NCBI GenBank assembly: GCA_946477995.1
Contig: CAMLAI010000002.1
Span: forward strand, 1-64,000
DNA length: 64,000 nt
Source: an uncultured Gilliamella sp.
GTDB lineage: Bacteria; Pseudomonadota; Gammaproteobacteria; Enterobacterales; Orbaceae
Direction of reading: 5' to 3'
Of the stretch, positions 10,018 to 18,992 are shown in pieces (the first letter of the stretch is position 1; every line of letters begins with the position of its first letter). A program made the translations under genes and the position numbers. The notes below the pieces were generated by a model that ran no database searches, was not told where the DNA came from, and saw nothing but the letters and a program-made list of their open reading frames with translations.

Positions 10018-10554
10018 TTAATTTGCCATTCTATCAAGTACATTTTGACAAGATGACATAGTTGATGTTCCTTCACGTTCAACCACTGAAAATGCAATAG
10101 CACCATCGGCTATCGGGTAAAAAAACTCTCCGTCAGCTTGTGATAAACTTAAAGCATAAATAAAATTGTTGGCCATGTTGAATATGCTAAGTAAGACAAA
10201 TCCATAAATTTGAATATACCTATAATTTTTAACATAAAAAGCGAGAGGTCCATTACTATTAAATAGGATAATAATGGTTTGAATATCAAAGGAATGAATT
10301 TTAGTAACAATTAGTTTGAACGTATCAAAACGATTTACGTTAATGCCAAACATTAAACTTGTTTGAGTTTTATTAGATGTAATTTTATTGATATAAAGTA
10401 ATAGTTGTATCATCTTGTTAAAATACGCATTAGGATTAACAACGACTTCAATGCCTAAAGCTTTAGCTAATGTTATTACATTAAAAACAGCATCACTAGT
10501 TTTTGCAAGTTGCGTTAATAAGATATCAGATTTTTTTAAGTTCGTTTCTAACAT
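10018..10554 (-). pseudogene. Ribokinase (PfkB family) pseudogene, N-terminus lost and active site decayed
   Basis: This 178-codon ORF aligns by eye to the C-terminal half of ribokinase. KSDILLTQLAKTSDAVFNVI corresponds to the ...LLLQLE.P...V region, VVVNPNA to the VILNPAP motif, ITSNKTQT to ITPNETE, TIIILFNSNGPLAFYVKN to TVIITLGSNG, and REGTST to the C-terminal loop. The anion-hole and catalytic-base motif DTxxAGDxF has become SIFNMANNF, so the catalytic Asp is gone. About 130 N-terminal residues (sugar-binding half) are missing. The remaining ORF is open but cannot encode an active kinase. It lies 24 nt upstream of the nucleoside hydrolase and is probably the remnant of the operon's first gene. 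Confidence 0.8.
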
Positions 10555-11293
10555 TACAATTTTTTATCAATCCTTGATTAAATTAGCCACTTAATTTGAT
10601 TATTATTTTTACCAAAGTTAATTAAAGTATCTTTGGTTGCTTTATTATCATAATGATATAAAGAAAAAAATTCATACTTGATAGCAAATAATAAGGACGC
10701 TAACCCAATGATTCTTCGTACATCAAGTAATCAAATCCAATTAATTTTTGGCTACATTATTAATACTTTTTTACCTATACTTTTATATACTCAATCTAGT
10801 TAATTAGGTCGCGATAACAATATTCATATAACACAAAATACCGATATTACTCTGTAATTTTCTTTTCGCTTTTAGTATTTTATCTTTGCTATTTTTCCAT
10901 TCATTATAACAATATGAAATACAACGATTTTTTATTATTCATGTTCATCTAAATATCCCAGAATAACCTTATTTTTTTCGAAAAAATAGACTCATTTTTT
11001 GCGTGTTATTCGATCAGTATAGCGCAGGTAAATGATAAAAAGAGTGACGAACATCATAACTTAGAAAATAAAAACAAAACTTAAATAATGGATGAAATCA
11101 ATATATAACAACCATAAATCGGCAAACAATAAATTGATTATTGCTTCATTTAAGAAAGAATCGACAACCAACTTATTAGTTACAATAATAATGTGACTTG
11201 GAAGATAAAAAATAAATTCCTTACTCGCACTGCCGCTAATTTATGCTAAAATCGAAAATCATTAATAAACACTAAACATAAGGATGTAACGAA
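10555..11293. other. 740-bp AT-rich intergenic region before pntA
   Basis: No recognisable gene is present. One short ORF, ATG 10708 to stop 10803 (31 codons, MILRTSSNQIQLIFGYIINT...), has AAGGA about 10 nt upstream and a hydrophobic second half. It may be a micropeptide or debris. A TATCAT/ATGATA inverted repeat lies near 10647-10660. Near the 3' end, TGCTAAAAT (11244-11252 region) looks like an extended -10 for pntA. The rest looks like eroded DNA, which fits with the truncated ribokinase at its left border. Confidence 0.35.
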
Positions 11294-12826
11294 ATGCATA
11301 TCGGTATACCAAAAGAGCGGTTAGCCAATGAAGCTAGAGTTGCAGCAACTCCACAAACAGTTGGACAACTGTTAAAACTTGGATTTACAGTCTCTGTAGA
11401 ACAGGGTGCAGGGCATGCTGCTCACTTTGAAGATCAAGCATTTATCGATGCTGGAGCAACAATTCAAAATACTCATGATATTTGGCAAAATGACTTAATT
11501 TTAAAATTTCATGCCCCAACAGATGATGAAATCGCATTAATGAAAGAGGGTTTAACCCTTATCAGTTATATTTATCCAGCTCAACATAAAGAACTATTAG
11601 AAAAATTAGCAGCCAAAAATATTACAGTCATGGCGATGGATTGTGTGCCACGTATTTCTCGTGCGCAATCGTTAGATGCACTAAGTTCTATGTCAAATAT
11701 TGCTGGCTATCGTTCTGTGATTGAAGCTGCCAACCAGTTTGGTCGATTCTTTACAGGTCAAGTCACTGCCGCAGGTAAAGTGCCACCGGCAAAAGTGTTA
11801 GTCATTGGTGCTGGTGTTGCTGGCCTTGCAGCAATTGGCGCAGCAGTAAGCCTTGGTGCAATTGTTCGAGCCTTCGATACTCGCCCTGAAGTTGCTGAAC
11901 AAATTAATAGTATGGGTGCTGACTTTTTAGAGTTAGATTTCGAAGAAGAAGCCGGCTCTGGAGATGGTTATGCAAAACAAATGTCTGCTGCCTTTATAGA
12001 AGCTGAAATGGCATTATTTGCAGAACAAGCTAAAGATGTTGATATCATTATTACTACAGCATTAATTCCAGGTAAACCAGCACCAAAACTGATTTCGAAA
12101 GAGATGGTTGAATCTATGAAACCTGGTAGTGTGATTGTTGATTTAGCTGCATTAACGGGTGGTAACTGTGAATTAACTAAACCCGGTGAAGTTTATGAAA
12201 CAGATAACAATGTAAAAATTGTTGGCTATACTGATTTGGCAAATCGCATGCCAGCTCAAGCATCTCAACTTTATGGTACCAATATCGTTAACTTATTAAA
12301 GTTACTGACTAAACAAAAAGATGGCAATATTGATATCAATTTTGACGATGTGGTTATCCGCGGAGTGACCGTTGTTAAAGATAAAGAAATCACTTGGCCT
12401 GCACCGCCAATTCAAGTATCAGCACAACCGCAGAAAAAAGTTGCAGCGCCGGTTGCTAAACCTGAACCTAAACCAATGGATCCACGCAAAAAATATGGCA
12501 TTTTAGCGTTAATAATCATTGCTTTCTTCTGGTTGGCTAATTCTGTTCCTGAAAGCTTTTTAGGTCACTTTACCGTATTTGCTCTATCATGTGTAGTTGG
12601 TTATTACGTAGTATGGAATGTAACTCATTCTTTACATACACCGCTCATGTCAGTCACTAATGCCATTTCAGGCATCATTTTAGTTGGTGCAATATTACAA
12701 GTTGGTGATGATAATGGCTTAACTACGGCAATTGCCTTTGTTGCTATTTTAATTGCTAGTATCAATATTTTTGGTGGATTCTTTGTTACACAAAGAATGC
12801 TAAAAATGTTTCAACGTGGCAAGTAA
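11294..12826 (+). CDS. pntA: NAD(P) transhydrogenase subunit alpha
   Basis: PntA carries the NAD(H)-binding domain and part of the membrane domain of the proton-translocating transhydrogenase, which uses the proton gradient to make NADPH from NADH. It has 510 aa, the same as E. coli. The N-terminal [17 protein letters not shown] and the dinucleotide fold [20 protein letters not shown] are visible, followed by a Pro/Lys/Ala-rich linker (about 380-395) and four hydrophobic helices at the C-terminus. AAGGATG precedes the ATG. pntB follows at once, its Shine-Dalgarno overlapping the pntA stop. Confidence 0.98.
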   Translation: MHIGIPKERLANEARVAATPQTVGQLLKLGFTVSVEQGAGHAAHFEDQAFIDAGATIQNTHDIWQNDLILKFHAPTDDEIALMKEGLTLISYIYPAQHKELLEKLAAKNITVMAMDCVPRISRAQSLDALSSMSNIAGYRSVIEAANQFGRFFTGQVTAAGKVPPAKVLVIGAGVAGLAAIGAAVSLGAIVRAFDTRPEVAEQINSMGADFLELDFEEEAGSGDGYAKQMSAAFIEAEMALFAEQAKDVDIIITTALIPGKPAPKLISKEMVESMKPGSVIVDLAALTGGNCELTKPGEVYETDNNVKIVGYTDLANRMPAQASQLYGTNIVNLLKLLTKQKDGNIDINFDDVVIRGVTVVKDKEITWPAPPIQVSAQPQKKVAAPVAKPEPKPMDPRKKYGILALIIIAFFWLANSVPESFLGHFTVFALSCVVGYYVVWNVTHSLHTPLMSVTNAISGIILVGAILQVGDDNGLTTAIAFVAILIASINIFGGFFVTQRMLKMFQRGK

Positions 12827-12841
12827 AGGAGATTATTGATA

Positions 12842-14236
12842 ATGTTTAGTCATGGAATAATTCAAGCAGCCTATGTTCTTGCTGCATTACTTTTTATATT
12901 TAGTTTACGAGGACTATCAAATCAAGAATCAGCCAAATCTGGAAACATTTATGGCATGGTTGGTATGGTAATTGCACTTATTGCTGCTATTGCAAGTATT
13001 AAAGGCGGACTACACTGGATCATTATTGCTATGGTCATTGGTGCAGCTATTGGTCTTTATCTTGCTAAAAAAGTAGAAATGACACAAATGCCAGAGCTTG
13101 TTGCACTACTCCACAGTTTCGTTGGTATGGCTGCAGTTCTCGTTGGTTTCAATAGCTTCTTAGATTCTAATATTATGGTTTTCACTGGCAGTGAACTTAC
13201 TGTACATTTAGTAGAAATTTTTATTGGTATCTTTATTGGTGCAGTTACTTTTTCTGGCTCAGTCGTTGCATTTGGAAAACTAAATGGCCGCATTAGCTCT
13301 AAACCACTTTCTATTCCTTATAAACACTACTGGAACTTAGCGGCAATCGTTGTTTCAGTAATTTTGATGTTTACTTTTATTGGTGTGAAAAGTGGCGCAG
13401 GCGCACTTGTTAGTCTACTTGTTATGACTATCATCGCATTAGTATTTGGCTTCCATCTTGTGGCATCAATTGGTGGTGCAGACATGCCAGTAGTTATTTC
13501 AATGCTTAACTCATATTCTGGATGGGCAGCAGCTGCAGCAGGATTTATGTTAGGTAATGATTTACTCATTGTAACCGGTGCTTTAGTTGGTTCTTCAGGG
13601 GCAATTCTTTCTTACATCATGTGTAAAGCAATGAATCGCTCATTCATCAGCGTCATTGCCGGTGGTTTTGGTAGCGATGGTAGCGCATCAAGCTCTTCAG
13701 AAGAAGAACAAGGTGAATACCGTGAAATGCAGCCAGCAGAAGTTGCTCAAACATTAAAAGAAGCACGTTCAGTTATTATCGTACCAGGTTATGGTATGGC
13801 AGTTGCTCAAGCACAAGGTGCGGTAAGCAATATTACTGAAAAACTTCGTGGTATGGGTATAGAAGTCCGTTTTGGTATTCACCCGGTTGCAGGGCGTTTA
13901 CCTGGGCATATGAATGTATTATTAGCCGAAGCTAAAGTACCTTACGATATTGTATTAGAAATGGATGAAATCAATGATGACTTCCCTGATACAGATGTTG
14001 TTTGGGTAATTGGTGCTAACGATACGGTTAACCCAGCGGCTGAAGAAGATCCAAATAGCCCTATCGCAGGTATGCCAGTTCTTGAAGTTTGGAAAGCTAA
14101 AACGGTTATCATTTCTAAACGTTCAATGAATACCGGTTATGCCGGCGTTCAAAATCCACTATTCTTCAAAGAAAATAGTTATATGCTATTTGGTGATGCC
14201 AAAGATAGTGTTGAAAAAGTGTTACAAAATCTTTAA
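12842..14236 (+). CDS. pntB: NAD(P) transhydrogenase subunit beta
   Basis: PntB supplies most of the proton channel (about nine membrane helices) and the C-terminal NADP(H)-binding domain, with [11 protein letters not shown] and [17 protein letters not shown] start at ATG 12842 ([12 protein letters not shown], 464 aa; E. coli 462) and not at the track's TTG 12836, because AAAGGAG ends 10 nt before the ATG and only 4 nt before the TTG. It forms a two-gene operon with pntA, closed by a strong terminator. No soluble transhydrogenase gene is seen near oxyR/fabR, where E. coli has one. Confidence 0.98.
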   Translation: MFSHGIIQAAYVLAALLFIFSLRGLSNQESAKSGNIYGMVGMVIALIAAIASIKGGLHWIIIAMVIGAAIGLYLAKKVEMTQMPELVALLHSFVGMAAVLVGFNSFLDSNIMVFTGSELTVHLVEIFIGIFIGAVTFSGSVVAFGKLNGRISSKPLSIPYKHYWNLAAIVVSVILMFTFIGVKSGAGALVSLLVMTIIALVFGFHLVASIGGADMPVVISMLNSYSGWAAAAAGFMLGNDLLIVTGALVGSSGAILSYIMCKAMNRSFISVIAGGFGSDGSASSSSEEEQGEYREMQPAEVAQTLKEARSVIIVPGYGMAVAQAQGAVSNITEKLRGMGIEVRFGIHPVAGRLPGHMNVLLAEAKVPYDIVLEMDEINDDFPDTDVVWVIGANDTVNPAAEEDPNSPIAGMPVLEVWKAKTVIISKRSMNTGYAGVQNPLFFKENSYMLFGDAKDSVEKVLQNL

Positions 14237-14266
14237 TGACAATTAGTCTTATAGAGAATACAAAAT

Positions 14267-14295
14267 ATTACTGCGGCCTAGCCGCAGTAATTTTA
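14267..14295. terminator. Bidirectional terminator between pntB and the hydrolase gene
   Basis: An 11-bp perfect stem ATTACTGCGGC / GCCGCAGTAAT with a 3-nt loop (CTA) is followed by TTT on the plus strand. It lies between convergent genes and is GC-rich against an AT-rich background. Confidence 0.85.
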
Positions 14296-14301
14296 TAAGC
14301 G

Positions 14302-15330
14302 TTAAGGGTTCAAATTTATTTGCGCTAAGAAAGTAGTAATTTGTTTAATTATTTCACGATGAATCTCGGCTCGAGTTCGTTTCCCACCATCCTTACAAAT
14401 AATACCTTCGCCTTGAGCTTCTTGCTCTAATATTTCTATTGCCTTAGGTTTACAAACTTGTATAAAACTAAAATGCATCGCATCTGGTATCACCGTATAA
14501 GTAGATAGTGATTTTGACAGGAACTGCATTAAATAGCCTGATTCAAGCTCTGCATCCATATCACCTACATCAACTCCTGCACCAATAATTAAAGAAGGGA
14601 TGTTAATATCTTTTAAACTTTTTGACGTAAAACCTCTGACTAATCCTGCATCTAAAGAGATAAATGATTTTATTCTTGGATCGAATAAACTTTGATTTAA
14701 TTTTGGATTATCAAGACCGAGTTCAGTCACTAATTGGCACGCTTTTAAATGGGAATGAATTGTACAGTCTTGCTTAAAAAGCTCTGTATCAAATTTTGCT
14801 CCAGCAAGTGCAATTACCGTCCAACCGCCAAGGGAATGCCCAATGGCTGATATATTATTCATATCAATAGAGTTTGCTAAAGTCTTATCCTCTATCAAAC
14901 AATCAATTGTTTTACTCAAGTCTTGTGGGCGCAACCATAATTTAGAAGATTGATCAATATCTTTATTAAACAGTGTAGTCCCTGGATGATTTGGTGCGGC
15001 AACAATATATCCTTTTTCGGCCAGCGCATAAGCAAGCCAACTTAAATTTTGCTGGCTGCCCCCATAACCATGTGAGAGAACAATTAAGGGATGCTTACGA
15101 TAATCTAAAACAGGGGGTGCATTGAATAGAACTTTATAACCATAAAAAATAGCACTATCGCCAACCATTACGTTATCTTGTTGATTATTTGCTTTATACC
15201 ATATTGCGATATTCAACGGTCGGTTACTTTGTTTATCGTAATAGATTTGTTTAAACCCTACAGCTGAATAAGCATGATTGCTAAAGGTGAAGATTAAATA
15301 AACAATCAAGCCAATGTAGAATTTAGTCAT
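14302..15330 (-). CDS. Secreted alpha/beta hydrolase, dienelactone-hydrolase/PAF-acetylhydrolase-like
   Basis: This is a 342-aa protein with a signal peptide (hydrophobic 4-19, probable cleavage after AYS or YSA). The oxyanion motif HGYGG lies at 87-91 and the nucleophile elbow GHSLGG at 164-169, with Ser166 catalytic. A later Asp (DAGL or GAGVDVGD region) and the His in DAMHFS would complete the triad. The order matches predicted dienelactone hydrolases and platelet-activating-factor acetylhydrolase-like lipases. The substrate is unknown; an esterase acting in the periplasm or outside the cell is likely. Cysteines in the C-terminal half could form disulfides. It is transcribed alone and converges on pntAB. 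Confidence 0.75.
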   Translation of the reverse strand: MTKFYIGLIVYLIFTFSNHAYSAVGFKQIYYDKQSNRPLNIAIWYKANNQQDNVMVGDSAIFYGYKVLFNAPPVLDYRKHPLIVLSHGYGGSQQNLSWLAYALAEKGYIVAAPNHPGTTLFNKDIDQSSKLWLRPQDLSKTIDCLIEDKTLANSIDMNNISAIGHSLGGWTVIALAGAKFDTELFKQDCTIHSHLKACQLVTELGLDNPKLNQSLFDPRIKSFISLDAGLVRGFTSKSLKDINIPSLIIGAGVDVGDMDAELESGYLMQFLSKSLSTYTVIPDAMHFSFIQVCKPKAIEILEQEAQGEGIICKDGGKRTRAEIHREIIKQITTFLAQINLNP

Positions 15331-15522
15331 TCAATTTATCTCTATTAAAAAAATTGCCTATTTGCAACTGGAATGAATATGAAGACTTAACAATAGAATA
15401 AATAATACAATTTGTTAATCAATAATTAAATTTATCAGATTAAATATTTAACAAATAATATGACACATTAACTTATTAAAACACGTTAGATTCACTATAC
15501 ATGTCAGTATAAAAATTTAAAA

Positions 15523-16167
15523 TCAGTGATTTTCTTGCTTAATCAATTCTTTGTGATAAAGGTAATAGGCACCGCGCGAAACCATACGAAGTTGAAATAT
15601 AAGATTTTCGATCAATTTTTGGCGTTGTATTAGGTCAAAATCTAAAGCCTCGGCTCCTGCATTAAAAGCAATGGTAACCATTGCTTCAGCTTGAGCTTCA
15701 TTATATTGATGAGGCATGTCATTAGCATTATCTAAATAATCAACCAATTCAACAATAAAATGTTGAATTTCTCGAGCAATAGCAGAACGAAAAGCCGATG
15801 ATGTCCCCGCTTTTTCACGCAGTAATAATAAAAAAACTTTAGGATTTTTATCAATAAATTCAATAAAGGTTGTAACAGAGGTTCGTAACACACTTCCGCC
15901 CTTTTCAATACGTTTCCGTGCTTGTCGCAAAAGTTGACGAAGGGTTAAACCACTTTCATCAACCATCGCCAAACCTAATTCATCCATGTCACGAAAGTGC
16001 CGATAGAAAGAAGTAGCGGCAATACCAGCTTCACGTGCAACTTCACGCAAACTTAGACTAGCAAAACCTTGTTCGGCATTAAGTTGATTAAATGCAGCTT
16101 CTATTAATGTGCGACGAGTTCGCTCTTTTTGCTGAGCTCGAACCCCCGAAGTTTTGGCATTTTTCAT
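15523..16167 (-). CDS. fabR: TetR-family repressor of unsaturated fatty acid synthesis
   Basis: FabR senses the acyl-chain pool and represses fabA/fabB in E. coli. The block [22 protein letters not shown], helix-turn-helix [20 protein letters not shown] and [19 protein letters not shown] are almost the E. coli sequence. The track starts at a TTG (16203) just after the oxyR stop with no clear ribosome site. I prefer ATG 16167 ([13 protein letters not shown], 214 aa; E. coli about 215). It follows oxyR on the same strand, 39 nt downstream, so it may be co-transcribed. E. coli has sthA between them. Confidence 0.92.
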   Translation of the reverse strand: MKNAKTSGVRAQQKERTRRTLIEAAFNQLNAEQGFASLSLREVAREAGIAATSFYRHFRDMDELGLAMVDESGLTLRQLLRQARKRIEKGGSVLRTSVTTFIEFIDKNPKVFLLLLREKAGTSSAFRSAIAREIQHFIVELVDYLDNANDMPHQYNEAQAEAMVTIAFNAGAEALDFDLIQRQKLIENLIFQLRMVSRGAYYLYHKELIKQENH

Positions 16168-16206
16168 TATTTCAATCGATTTTGGTAATTTTAACTTAGT
16201 CAATCA

Positions 16207-17133
16207 TTAATTCGCTTTTTCTAACAAACGCTCTTTTTCAGCAAATACTTTTGGCATGTGATCTCGAATTGTTTTAGCAATGGTTTCATAACGGGAACGT
16301 AATGGCGATCCCGGGCGATATATCAGGGCAATGCTTCGCACTGGAACAGGATCAGTACAAGGAATATAGCAAATATTATCACGAATACGTTCATTTGGTG
16401 CCGCTAATTCAGGAAACAACGTAATACCGCGCCCAGCAGAAATCATACTGCGTAATGTCTCAAGACTTGTCGCTTTAAATTGTTTGTCTTCGTCAATTCC
16501 GACTTGAAAACAATATCCCATTGCATGTTCACGTAAACAATGACCATCTTCCAACATTAAAAACTTATGTCCTTTTAAACTAGAAAGTTTAATTGTCCTT
16601 TTGCTGGCTAGTTCGTCCGTCGCCGGAACCGCTAAAAACATCGGCTCATCAAATAATGGCAATTCTATAAATTGTGATGTTTCTTTAACCTGTGCAACAA
16701 TGGCGCAATCAAGCTTGCCACTCTCAAGTTGGGCAACTATATTGGCAGTTTGCGCTTCATGTAGATAGAGTTCAAGTTGTGGAAAAGATTCGTGTAATAC
16801 TGTTATTACATGTGGTAACAGATAAGGTGCAATTGTTGGTATCAAGCCAATATGCATTGGGCCGGACATCTCTTCACCTTGACGACTGGCCATCTCTTTT
16901 AAAATTTGGATATTGCGTAAGATCTCTTTAGCCTGTTCAACAAGCATCATACCTGTTTGTGTAAATAGTACTTTGCGACTAGTACGTTCCAGCAACATTA
17001 CACCAAGTTCATCTTCCAATTTTCTGATTTGTCCACTTAATGTTGGTTGACTCACATTGCAAGCATCAGCGGCTTTACGAAAATGACGAAATTCAGCTAA
17101 CGAAACAAAATATTCCAAATCACGAATATTCAT
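16207..17133 (-). CDS. oxyR: Hydrogen peroxide-sensing LysR-type activator OxyR
   Basis: OxyR activates peroxide defence when two cysteines form a disulfide. Both redox cysteines are present in DGHCLREHAMGYCF, which aligns with E. coli Cys199 and Cys208. The N-terminal helix-turn-helix reads MNIRDLEYFVSLAEFRHFRKAADACNVSQPTLS. The track's start at 17238 is too early: a consensus promoter (17162-17189) lies inside that extension, so translation must begin at ATG 17133, preceded by GGGGGA. The product has 308 aa (E. coli 305). fabR follows on the same strand. Confidence 0.96.
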   Translation of the reverse strand: MNIRDLEYFVSLAEFRHFRKAADACNVSQPTLSGQIRKLEDELGVMLLERTSRKVLFTQTGMMLVEQAKEILRNIQILKEMASRQGEEMSGPMHIGLIPTIAPYLLPHVITVLHESFPQLELYLHEAQTANIVAQLESGKLDCAIVAQVKETSQFIELPLFDEPMFLAVPATDELASKRTIKLSSLKGHKFLMLEDGHCLREHAMGYCFQVGIDEDKQFKATSLETLRSMISAGRGITLFPELAAPNERIRDNICYIPCTDPVPVRSIALIYRPGSPLRSRYETIAKTIRDHMPKVFAEKERLLEKAN

Positions 17134-17583
17134 AATGTCCCCCAATAAGTTATCAGTTAATGTTATATACTCAATTGACTTTTTGTCAAAGCGATCTATT
17201 AAACGACTATTACTCACATTACTCAAAAAATTAAGCAAAATGTTTAATATGCTTCCTATATCTATTGTGTTCTACAATGAATTAAAAAAGACGTTTTGAG
17301 CATAGGTTGTAGTAAAACCTTAATCAGCTTGTTAAATAATGCATGAAATATGTATAAACAGGTATTGATGCCTTTAAAGCTATATGACTAATTCTACTCT
17401 ATAAACTGCTATTGTTGATAATTATTGCCAAAAAATCAAATAGAATATTCATTTAAAATTAGAAAATACCTGCTTTTCATCGAATTAAAATTCAGATAAT
17501 AAGAAAAATGGAAAGTTATAAGCAATTATTATATAATCGCGCGCTATATTGCCATTTTGGTTCATACACGTTTGAGGTGCACT
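17134..17583. other. oxyR-pcnB divergent intergenic region
   Basis: This region of about 450 bp holds the oxyR promoter (minus) and a candidate pcnB promoter: TATAAT at 17532-17537 with TGGAAA at 17509-17514, spacer 17. I looked for an oxyS-like small RNA opposite oxyR and saw no clear promoter-plus-terminator pair. No ORF is convincing. Confidence 0.4.
17162..17189 (-). promoter_or_regulatory. oxyR promoter
   Basis: On the minus strand TTGACA (plus 17184-17189), a 16-nt spacer and TATAAC (plus 17162-17167) place the start site about 22 nt before ATG 17133. This excludes the upstream extension drawn in the ORF track. Confidence 0.7.
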
Positions 17584-18918
17584 ATTTTTAAACAAGTCTC
17601 TCGCTTTTATCGCAAAATGTTTCGCCATGAAGAACAAAAACAATCTCGCTATATTTCTATTTCTCGTAATGAACATAATATTTCTCGTAAAAATATCAGT
17701 GAAAATGCATTAAAAGTTCTTTATCGTTTAAACAAACAAGGATATGAAGCTTATTTAGTCGGTGGTTGTATTCGCGATCTTTTATTAGGAAAAATACCAA
17801 AAGATTTTGATATCGCCACGAATGCGACACCTGAACAAGTGCAAAAAACATTTCGAAATTGCCGTTTAGTCGGTCGTCGTTTTCGTCTTGCACACATTAT
17901 GTTTGGTAAAGAGATTATCGAAGTTGCTACCTTCCGTGGCGAACATAGTTTTCAAGATGAACAAAGTAATGTTGCCAAACGATCGCAAACCGGTATGTTA
18001 TTACGTGATAACGTCTATGGTACGATTGAACAAGATGCTTTGCGACGTGATTTTACAATGAACGCGCTTTATTACAGTGTTAAAGATTTTACACTGCGCG
18101 ATTATTGTGGAGGCATAAAAGATTTACAAAATGGTATTATTCGCTTAATTGGTGATCCGCAAACTCGCTATCGAGAAGATCCTGTGCGAATGTTAAGAAC
18201 CATTCGCTTTGCAGCAAAACTCAATATGACAATTGAGCAAGCAACGGTTGAACCAATTAAAGAGCTTGCACCATTATTAAAAAATATTCCTGCTGCTCGT
18301 TTATTTGATGAATCATTAAAGTTACTGCAATCAGGTCATGGATACAAAACCTACCTATTATTAAAAGAATATCACCTGTTTGAACAATTATTTCCAGTCA
18401 TTCAACGATTATTTACCGGAAATAACAATAGCTATTTAGAAAAGATGATTGAACAGGTGTTAAAAAATACTGACTACCGAATTGCTCATAATCAACGTAT
18501 TAATCCAGCATTTTTATTTGCTGCTTTCTTCTGGTATCCGATTATGGAACAAACACAATTAACGTGTGTTGAAAGTGGCTTACAATTCCATGATGCTTTT
18601 TCAATGGCTATCAATGATATTTTAAGTGAACAATGTCAAATTATTGCTATTCCAAAACGTTTAACATCAATAATGGGTGATATTTGGCGACTACAATTAC
18701 GTATGAAAAAGCGTGAAGGTAAACGTGCATTTGCCATTTTAGAACATCCTAAATTCCGAGCGGCTTATGATTTATTAGAAATGCGGGCATCTATTGAAAA
18801 AGGGGAGTTATTGGATTTAGCAAAATGGTGGGATGAGTTCCAACATACCTCAATTGAGAAAAGAATTAGCATGGTTAACCAGTTGAGTAAAAGAAATAAA
18901 CGCAGGGCTAAACATTAA
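17584..18918 (+). CDS. pcnB: Poly(A) polymerase I, with AUU start codon
   Basis: PcnB adds poly(A) tails to RNA 3' ends and so marks them for decay. The nucleotidyltransferase core [12 protein letters not shown]...DFDIAT, then [14 protein letters not shown] and [20 protein letters not shown], match E. coli closely. No ATG, GTG or TTG fits the N-terminus: the homologous start is [11 protein letters not shown] (E. coli, as recalled, (M)FTRVANFCRK). That Ile codon, ATT 17584, has GAGGT ending 5 nt upstream. E. coli pcnB is known to start at AUU, which keeps its synthesis low, so I place the start there (444 aa). The track's TTG 17557 lies before the Shine-Dalgarno. folK, which follows pcnB in E. 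coli, is absent. Confidence 0.93.
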   Translation: MFKQVSRFYRKMFRHEEQKQSRYISISRNEHNISRKNISENALKVLYRLNKQGYEAYLVGGCIRDLLLGKIPKDFDIATNATPEQVQKTFRNCRLVGRRFRLAHIMFGKEIIEVATFRGEHSFQDEQSNVAKRSQTGMLLRDNVYGTIEQDALRRDFTMNALYYSVKDFTLRDYCGGIKDLQNGIIRLIGDPQTRYREDPVRMLRTIRFAAKLNMTIEQATVEPIKELAPLLKNIPAARLFDESLKLLQSGHGYKTYLLLKEYHLFEQLFPVIQRLFTGNNNSYLEKMIEQVLKNTDYRIAHNQRINPAFLFAAFFWYPIMEQTQLTCVESGLQFHDAFSMAINDILSEQCQIIAIPKRLTSIMGDIWRLQLRMKKREGKRAFAILEHPKFRAAYDLLEMRASIEKGELLDLAKWWDEFQHTSIEKRISMVNQLSKRNKRRAKH

Positions 18919-18925
18919 TTTTTCA

Positions 18926-18954
18926 TTCGCACTTTTATAAATAACCGCTATAAT
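18926..18954 (+). promoter_or_regulatory. Candidate lptD promoter
   Basis: TTCGCA (18926-18931), a 17-nt spacer and a perfect TATAAT (18949-18954) lie directly after pcnB and about 38 nt before the lptD ATG. The lptD start itself has no clear Shine-Dalgarno. Confidence 0.5.
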
Positions 18955-18992
18955 GCTTAAATTAAAATAATCATCATTACTTTTAATCATTA

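Noticed and set aside
16203-17238. Upstream-extended starts of fabR (TTG 16203) and oxyR (17238)
   Set aside because: The oxyR promoter lies inside its extension, and the fabR TTG has no Shine-Dalgarno and no family support.
17134-17556. Possible oxyS small RNA divergent from oxyR
   Set aside because: No paired promoter and terminator found in the oxyR-pcnB gap, and the sequence does not resemble oxyS as far as I can judge.
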